DNA of 55,552 bases, from positions 1-55,552 of the forward strand of contig CAZCVI010000044.1 of the NCBI GenBank assembly GCA_964502145.1, given 5' to 3'. Positions 51,637 to 55,552 of the stretch are shown here, one piece after another. Source of the DNA: CAZCVI01 sp964502145 (lineage in GTDB: Bacteria > Acidobacteriota > Aminicenantia > UBA2199). Positions within the stretch are counted from its first letter, which is position 1. Each line of letters opens with the position of its first letter. Under the pieces are notes generated by a model. It did no database searches and was not told where the DNA came from. It saw nothing but the letters and a program-made list of their open reading frames with translations. A program made the translations under genes and the position numbers.

Positions 51637-53500
51637 AAACATGCCGCCTAAGAATCTGGTTTTAGTTTTATGGGGCGTTGCAGCCCTCATTTTCCTGTTC
51701 TATGCCTTTGCGCCCACTTATCCTGGCCAGGTGTTCCTTCCCGTTATTGAAGCCCTGCTTCTGGTAATAGGCATTTTTATCTATGGCTTTTTTTTCCTCC
51801 GGCTTTTTAAGCGGGAAGAACAAAGTCAGACGCAACCCATTGACCTGCCCACTGCGTTTGCTGTGGGCTTGATTTGGACCACCTTTTTCTTCTTCCTTGT
51901 CGCGTTTCTTCAACTGCTGGTAGCGCCGATAATATTCCTGTATTATGTCTTGCCAGTGTTCTTGCTGCTATATCTTCTAAGAACCCAAAGAGCTGCTTTA
52001 TCCCAGACGATTGTTTTGTTTTTTAAACGCTCACCCTGGACATACCCTGTTTTTTTCCTGCCATTTATTTATGCTTTGCTGCCTGCTACCTTTTATGATA
52101 CATTGGTTTATCATCTCGGTATTCCTAATCTATATTTGCAACAGGGTGGGTTTATGCCTACCGCCCAATTCTTGTTTGCCAATACCTCAATTTATTATGA
52201 GATATCGTTGATTCCAGCTGTATTTGCCGGGGAGCTTGTACCCAGTCTCTTCCATTTCTGTATAGGCGTGATATTCATCTTGGCAGCGACAGATTTTGCA
52301 GTGGAATACTTTCAGATCAAAAAACCGCACCTATTTATCCTGATGGCCGTGTCTATGCCCATGAGCGTGTTCCTGCTCTCTACAGTGAAAAACGACCTGT
52401 TGAGTGCGCTGTTTATTCTATTGGGAATCAGATATTTGTTGCACCATCGGTTCGCTTTGGCCGCGCTCTTTTGGGGATTCGCGATTGGCATCAAGTATTT
52501 TAATATCGTACCTCTAATAATCTTCCTGGTTGTTTTTTTCATTAAAAAACGCCCCTTTCCTTTAAAAAAGCTAGCTTTCTTTGGTGTCATCTGTGCGGCT
52601 CTGGTAGTTCCCCTGGCTATCAAAAACTATATCTATGCAGGCAATCCCTTTTTTCCTTTTCTCGGCCACCTTTTCCCAAATCCTTACTGGGATGCTTCCA
52701 GATATGGTGCTATGGCTTCGGATGTAGGGAAAATGTTCCATACCTTTAAACAAGTCCTTGAATTTCCGTACACTTTTTCGTTTCATCATTCTGGGTTTGG
52801 TGGGATGGTAGGGGCGCAATTCCTTATTTTCCTGCCCTTTCTGTTGCTGGTGAAAGAGAGATTGGTGCAAAAGTGGCAGTTCCTGCTTTTTGCTATGCTC
52901 ACTATTTATATCAGTGGGAATTTTACCGGCAGTGTCCGCTTCCTTTACCTGATCTTTATTCTCTTGGCCATGTATTTGGCGGTAGTGTATGAAACGATAA
53001 ACAGCAACACAGTCAAAGCGCTCTTTTTTCTGGTGATTGCTTTCAATATAGTGACTTCCCTTGCCTTGCAAGAGCAGATGTGTCGTTCGTCCCGATTATT
53101 ATCTGGAGCCATGGATGTTGAAGAGTATAAAGCGTCGATGTTTCCCACTTATCCTGCGATTGCCTATGTCAACCAGCAGCCCAGAAAGGGGAATGTCCTG
53201 TTAGTAGGTGAAGCCCGGAACTATTACCTCAACCAGCCGTACTTTGTTTCTTCGGGTTTGGATTATTCTATACTCAAAAAGTACTTGGTCTCCTCTGCAA
53301 CGATGGCGGAGTTTATCCGTCTGCTGCATGAGGATCATATCGGTTATATCATTTTTAACCTGTCAGAGTTCAACCGTTTGCAAAAGGGTTATAACATCCT
53401 GGCGGAACCTGAACTGCGGCGTATGGGAGAATACTTCAAAAGCATGCAGTCTGATATTGTTTTCCAGCATCAATCGAGTTTTGTTTTCCAGGTGCGATAG
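51626..53500 (+). CDS. GT-C-type polytopic membrane protein, probable glycosyltransferase
   Basis: 624 aa, about 12 membrane helices. Between helices 3 and 4, in the first large extracytoplasmic loop, lies TFYDTLVYHLGIPNLYLQQG with an Asp like the catalytic Asp of GT-C (PMT/ArnT/GT39-like) enzymes. C-terminal 130 residues are a soluble periplasmic domain (GNVLLVGEARNYYLNQPYFV). GT-C enzymes move sugars from polyprenyl-phosphate carriers to outer acceptors. Overlaps the HicB-like gene by 11 bp. Donor and acceptor unknown; the UbiA-type gene at 31676 could supply a related carrier but is far away. Confidence 0.75.
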   Translation: MNYKNMPPKNLVLVLWGVAALIFLFYAFAPTYPGQVFLPVIEALLLVIGIFIYGFFFLRLFKREEQSQTQPIDLPTAFAVGLIWTTFFFFLVAFLQLLVAPIIFLYYVLPVFLLLYLLRTQRAALSQTIVLFFKRSPWTYPVFFLPFIYALLPATFYDTLVYHLGIPNLYLQQGGFMPTAQFLFANTSIYYEISLIPAVFAGELVPSLFHFCIGVIFILAATDFAVEYFQIKKPHLFILMAVSMPMSVFLLSTVKNDLLSALFILLGIRYLLHHRFALAALFWGFAIGIKYFNIVPLIIFLVVFFIKKRPFPLKKLAFFGVICAALVVPLAIKNYIYAGNPFFPFLGHLFPNPYWDASRYGAMASDVGKMFHTFKQVLEFPYTFSFHHSGFGGMVGAQFLIFLPFLLLVKERLVQKWQFLLFAMLTIYISGNFTGSVRFLYLIFILLAMYLAVVYETINSNTVKALFFLVIAFNIVTSLALQEQMCRSSRLLSGAMDVEEYKASMFPTYPAIAYVNQQPRKGNVLLVGEARNYYLNQPYFVSSGLDYSILKKYLVSSATMAEFIRLLHEDHIGYIIFNLSEFNRLQKGYNILAEPELRRMGEYFKSMQSDIVFQHQSSFVFQVR

Positions 53501-53592
53501 AGAATAGCAAAGTAAGTATAGGTTGGATTTTCTATGAATTTGCCACCTTTTGGGGTTCAAAATCTTGACCCACCTTGCGTTTTTTTCTGTTT

Positions 53593-54021
53593 TTAAGCCG
53601 GAAGTAATGCCTCGAATAATTTCAAAAAACGATCTGCCGAAGGAACTACCATCCCTTTTTCGTATCTTGAAATATACCGTTGTCGAACTCCAAGTCGGTG
53701 TGCCAATTCATCTTGAGTTACTCCAGCGCGTTCCCTGGCGATTTTTATAGATACTGCAATTTGCAATTTTTTTTCTATATTAACACGTTCCTCGAAATCT
53801 CCGGGCATTTTCTTTTCAACAGAGGGGGTGAAATAGTTTTTTAAATCTTTCTCTAAAACCACTTCAACAATACCTTCCAGGGCTTCTTTAATCATGGCAC
53901 GAGCTTCTTCCAGGGTGTCGCCTTCGGAAAAAGCCCCGTTCACCTGGGGACAGAACACATAGTATCCCCCTTCGGTCTCTTTCCGATACACAGCAGTAGG
54001 TTCAAACGTTTCAATAACCAT
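53593..54021 (-). CDS. hicB: HicB-family antitoxin with C-terminal HTH
   Basis: 142 aa. Residues 1-60 are the HicB fold (YRKETEGGYYVFCPQVNGAF, EGDTLEEARAMIKEALEGI); 88-140 an XRE-type helix-turn-helix (ARERAGVTQDELAHRLGVRQ, YISRYEKG). The HTH would bind the operon promoter. GAGGAGG precedes the ATG, nine bases after the HicA stop. Longer than the minimal HicB but a usual type. Confidence 0.85.
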   Translation of the reverse strand: MVIETFEPTAVYRKETEGGYYVFCPQVNGAFSEGDTLEEARAMIKEALEGIVEVVLEKDLKNYFTPSVEKKMPGDFEERVNIEKKLQIAVSIKIARERAGVTQDELAHRLGVRQRYISRYEKGMVVPSADRFLKLFEALLPA

Positions 54022-54030
54022 AATTCCTCC

Positions 54031-54213
54031 TCAAGGCAAAGGCACACCGGTAATTTTTGCGATGGCCTTTAACGTGCCAATTTTCATGTCCTTGTTGTGG
54101 CAGGGCACCGGTATCACCAAACCATCTTTTTCCATCATGAAGTGGGAACCTTTTATTCTCGCTACCTGCCAACCATAATCTTTCAACTTGCGTACAACAT
54201 CTTTTCCTTTCAC
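54031..54213 (-). CDS. hicA: HicA-family mRNA interferase toxin
   Basis: 60 aa from a GTG at 54213. Double-stranded RNA-binding-like fold with the catalytic histidine in ARIKGSHFMMEKDG and the usual VIPVPCHNKDMKIGTLKAIA. HicA cleaves mRNA when free. Start chosen because a TTGACA-17-TATACC promoter ends six bases before this GTG and the resulting length is that of HicA; the open frame to 54333 would put the promoter inside the gene. Confidence 0.8.
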   Translation of the reverse strand: MKGKDVVRKLKDYGWQVARIKGSHFMMEKDGLVIPVPCHNKDMKIGTLKAIAKITGVPLP

Positions 54214-54219
54214 AGTAAT

Positions 54220-54248
54220 GGTATACACTATAAATTGCCTATTGTCAA
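54220..54248 (-). promoter_or_regulatory. Leaderless promoter of hicAB
   Basis: Minus-strand TTGACA (54243-54248), 17 bp, TATACC (54220-54225), six bases, GTG at 54213. Confidence 0.6.
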
Positions 54249-54467
54249 TAAGAATAATAGATTTTTCCTGCCATTGGTACATAATGGTCTTGACAAGCAA
54301 GACCATCATAATCGCATCTACAACAGCCGCCACAAAACTCTTCCCACTTGCAGAAAAATGAAGCGGTAAAATTTAAAAAAGCGAGTGCGGAGCCTCACGT
54401 TCCCAGAACTACAGCACTGCACTTTGAAATTACGGTTCTATGTAAGTGCTCAAATTGCTGCTTTTTC

Positions 54468-55376
54468 CTAAATCGTTTCTATTTCTTCCTTTGAAAGCCC
54501 AGTAGTATCAGCAATAAAATCGGCATCCATGCCTTTTTCTTTTAATTTTTTGGCCATTTCCACCGCTTTATTTTTTGCGCCCTCTTCTAAACCCTCTTTT
54601 TTCCCTCGTTCCAGTCCTTGTTCCAGCCCCTTTTTCTCGCCAACGACATAACTGGATTCGTACATACTGGCCTCATAGTGGAGGTCTTTAAGATATTCCT
54701 CGTATTCCTTCCGTTCCTCTTTAGACAACTTCAAAATATCCAACTCCGCCTTAGCTTCTTTCAGCCCTTTGGCAGTGAAACTATCCTCGATTTGCTCGTT
54801 TTTTAAAAAATAAATCCACTCATCGATCTTATTTTTTGCATGGTCGTCGAATTGATTGATCTTTAAAAGGTAATACTCCGGGTAAATATCGGAAATTTTA
54901 TCGGTATTATAAAGCTCCTGCTGCGTGCTGGAGAGTTTCAACACATCCTTCTTATTCAAGCCGATGAATTCCGTTTTACCCAGATAAGCATAATCTTCCC
55001 CTTGCCCCAGATCGAAATACAGGATACCAATGGAAAAAATTTTGCGGATTTTAGAGTAGGGATTTTTCTTTTCGATTTGTTCAACCACGACCTTGGATAC
55101 GCCGAAAAGCATCCGATGCAAAAAGTCATATTCGGTTTCATGTTGGATTTCGACGATGATTAATTCCTTTTGTGCATTCTCCACCAACAGGTCTACCCGA
55201 TTGGAACGGGCATGGGCATGCTCCCGATTACTCTCACTCTCCAATACCTGACAAATCTTGATATCATCATACAGTAATTCGCTTAAAAATCCCTCCAAAA
55301 TCGCGAAATTGGCTTTATGCCTCAATATCCGCTTGATGGCCCAATCAAAACTGATCAATTTACGTGTACTGCTCAA
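54468..55376 (-). CDS. Rpn/PDDEXK_2 family putative transposase-associated nuclease
   Basis: 302 aa. N-terminal FDWAIKRILRHKANFAILEG is the family start. PD-(D/E)XK core: D in RVDLLVE (about 61-67) and E-x-Q in ELIIVEIQHE (about 71-80). C-terminal third is a coiled, Glu/Lys-rich helix (GLEQGLERGKKEGLEEGAKN) ending in GMDADFIADTTGLSKEEIETI-like tail. Rpn proteins act as DNA endonucleases promoting RecA-independent exchange in E. coli; this subgroup is very common in anaerobes. Start is TTG at 55376 with AAGGA upstream; an in-frame stop lies just before it. Confidence 0.85.
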   Translation of the reverse strand: MSSTRKLISFDWAIKRILRHKANFAILEGFLSELLYDDIKICQVLESESNREHAHARSNRVDLLVENAQKELIIVEIQHETEYDFLHRMLFGVSKVVVEQIEKKNPYSKIRKIFSIGILYFDLGQGEDYAYLGKTEFIGLNKKDVLKLSSTQQELYNTDKISDIYPEYYLLKINQFDDHAKNKIDEWIYFLKNEQIEDSFTAKGLKEAKAELDILKLSKEERKEYEEYLKDLHYEASMYESSYVVGEKKGLEQGLERGKKEGLEEGAKNKAVEMAKKLKEKGMDADFIADTTGLSKEEIETI

Positions 55377-55534
55377 CTGTCACATCCTTATTATTGATTT
55401 TATTCTTCATAGATATGTAATAATATATTTTTCATTTCAAGTCAACTACCAGTCGTATTTTTTTGTCTTTTTTGCCTCGATGGGCGGTGAATTAAACTAA
55501 TGCGACAGGGATGTCGCGTCTACTTATTTGGATT

Positions 55535-55552
55535 CTGAACAGTAACTATATT
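55535..55552. repeat. Partial terminus resembling the MITE-like element
   Basis: CTGAACAGTAACTATATT at the window edge matches the reverse complement of the left end of the element at 44498 with one short indel. The rest would lie outside the window. Confidence 0.4.

Noticed and set aside
1..55552. rRNA or tRNA genes
   Set aside because: No recognisable tRNA cloverleaf or rRNA core sequence was seen on either strand; a dedicated scan could still find a divergent one.

Overview
The window looks like a chromosomal segment of a Gram-negative, motile or surface-gliding bacterium with mid-range GC. Evidence for an outer membrane: three beta-barrel-type secreted proteins (11274-11993, 16016-17287, 35972-38179) and a lipoprotein lytic transglycosylase. 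The mix (FecR/DUF6600 protein, DUF5916 protein, MglA-type GTPase, peptidase plus carbamate kinase, many ATPase/PD-(D/E)XK genes and toxin-antitoxin pairs, dispersed palindromes) reminds me of Acidobacteriota/Candidatus Aminicenantes-like genomes. That is an impression; there is no rRNA gene here to prove it.

Layout. 1-4600: tail of a PD-(D/E)XK transposase-like gene, trmO, then a leftward cydA-cydB-rrf2 group (bd quinol oxidase plus a three-cysteine Rrf2 regulator), and a rightward two-gene cassette (77-aa protein plus nucleotidyltransferase) from a divergent promoter. 4604-14991: a complete leftward chemotaxis operon cheA-cheW-outer membrane protein-mcp-cheR-cheB-cheD-HDOD-cheY-cheX, with no flagellar genes. 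CheA carries an extra GspE-N/MshEN-like repeat and the receptor ends in a CheR-tethering-type pentapeptide. 15579-19395: a three-gene unit of a small phosphate-binding-like protein, a porin-like protein and a hybrid histidine kinase.

19398-25350 is a repeat-dominated locus: two mosaic copies of an AAA-ATPase-like/PD-(D/E)XK gene, each flanked by long imperfect palindromes, with a TumE-type toxin-antitoxin pair between them and an exactly phased 20-bp repeat array behind the second copy. 25518-45861 returns to metabolic and envelope genes: carbamate kinase, M3 oligopeptidase, FecR/DUF6600 protein, a leftward MglA-like GTPase/MltD-like/UbiA group, DUF5916 protein, amidinotransferase, PlsC-like acyltransferase, thioredoxin-like protein, B12-binding radical SAM protein, and a lysoplasmalogenase-like membrane protein. 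Within this stretch an AAA_14/DUF4143 ATPase is framed by a 21-bp array and, behind a MITE-like element, a 22-bp array. 46067-55376 is accessory: a 745-aa protein with an N-terminus like DUF4157-type secreted toxins and cargo, OsmC, a HEAT-like protein with a CDCxEE tail, a GT-C membrane protein, HicB-type genes, a HicA/HicB pair and a full PD-(D/E)XK transposase-like gene.

The strongest candidate for something undescribed is the association of ATPase-plus-PD-(D/E)XK genes with exactly phased 20-, 21- and 22-bp intergenic arrays. All three of these ATPase genes have the same leaderless promoter design (-35, 17 bp, -10, 6 nt, start codon), which is also seen at plsC and hicA. All statements come from reading the sequence; no database search was possible.
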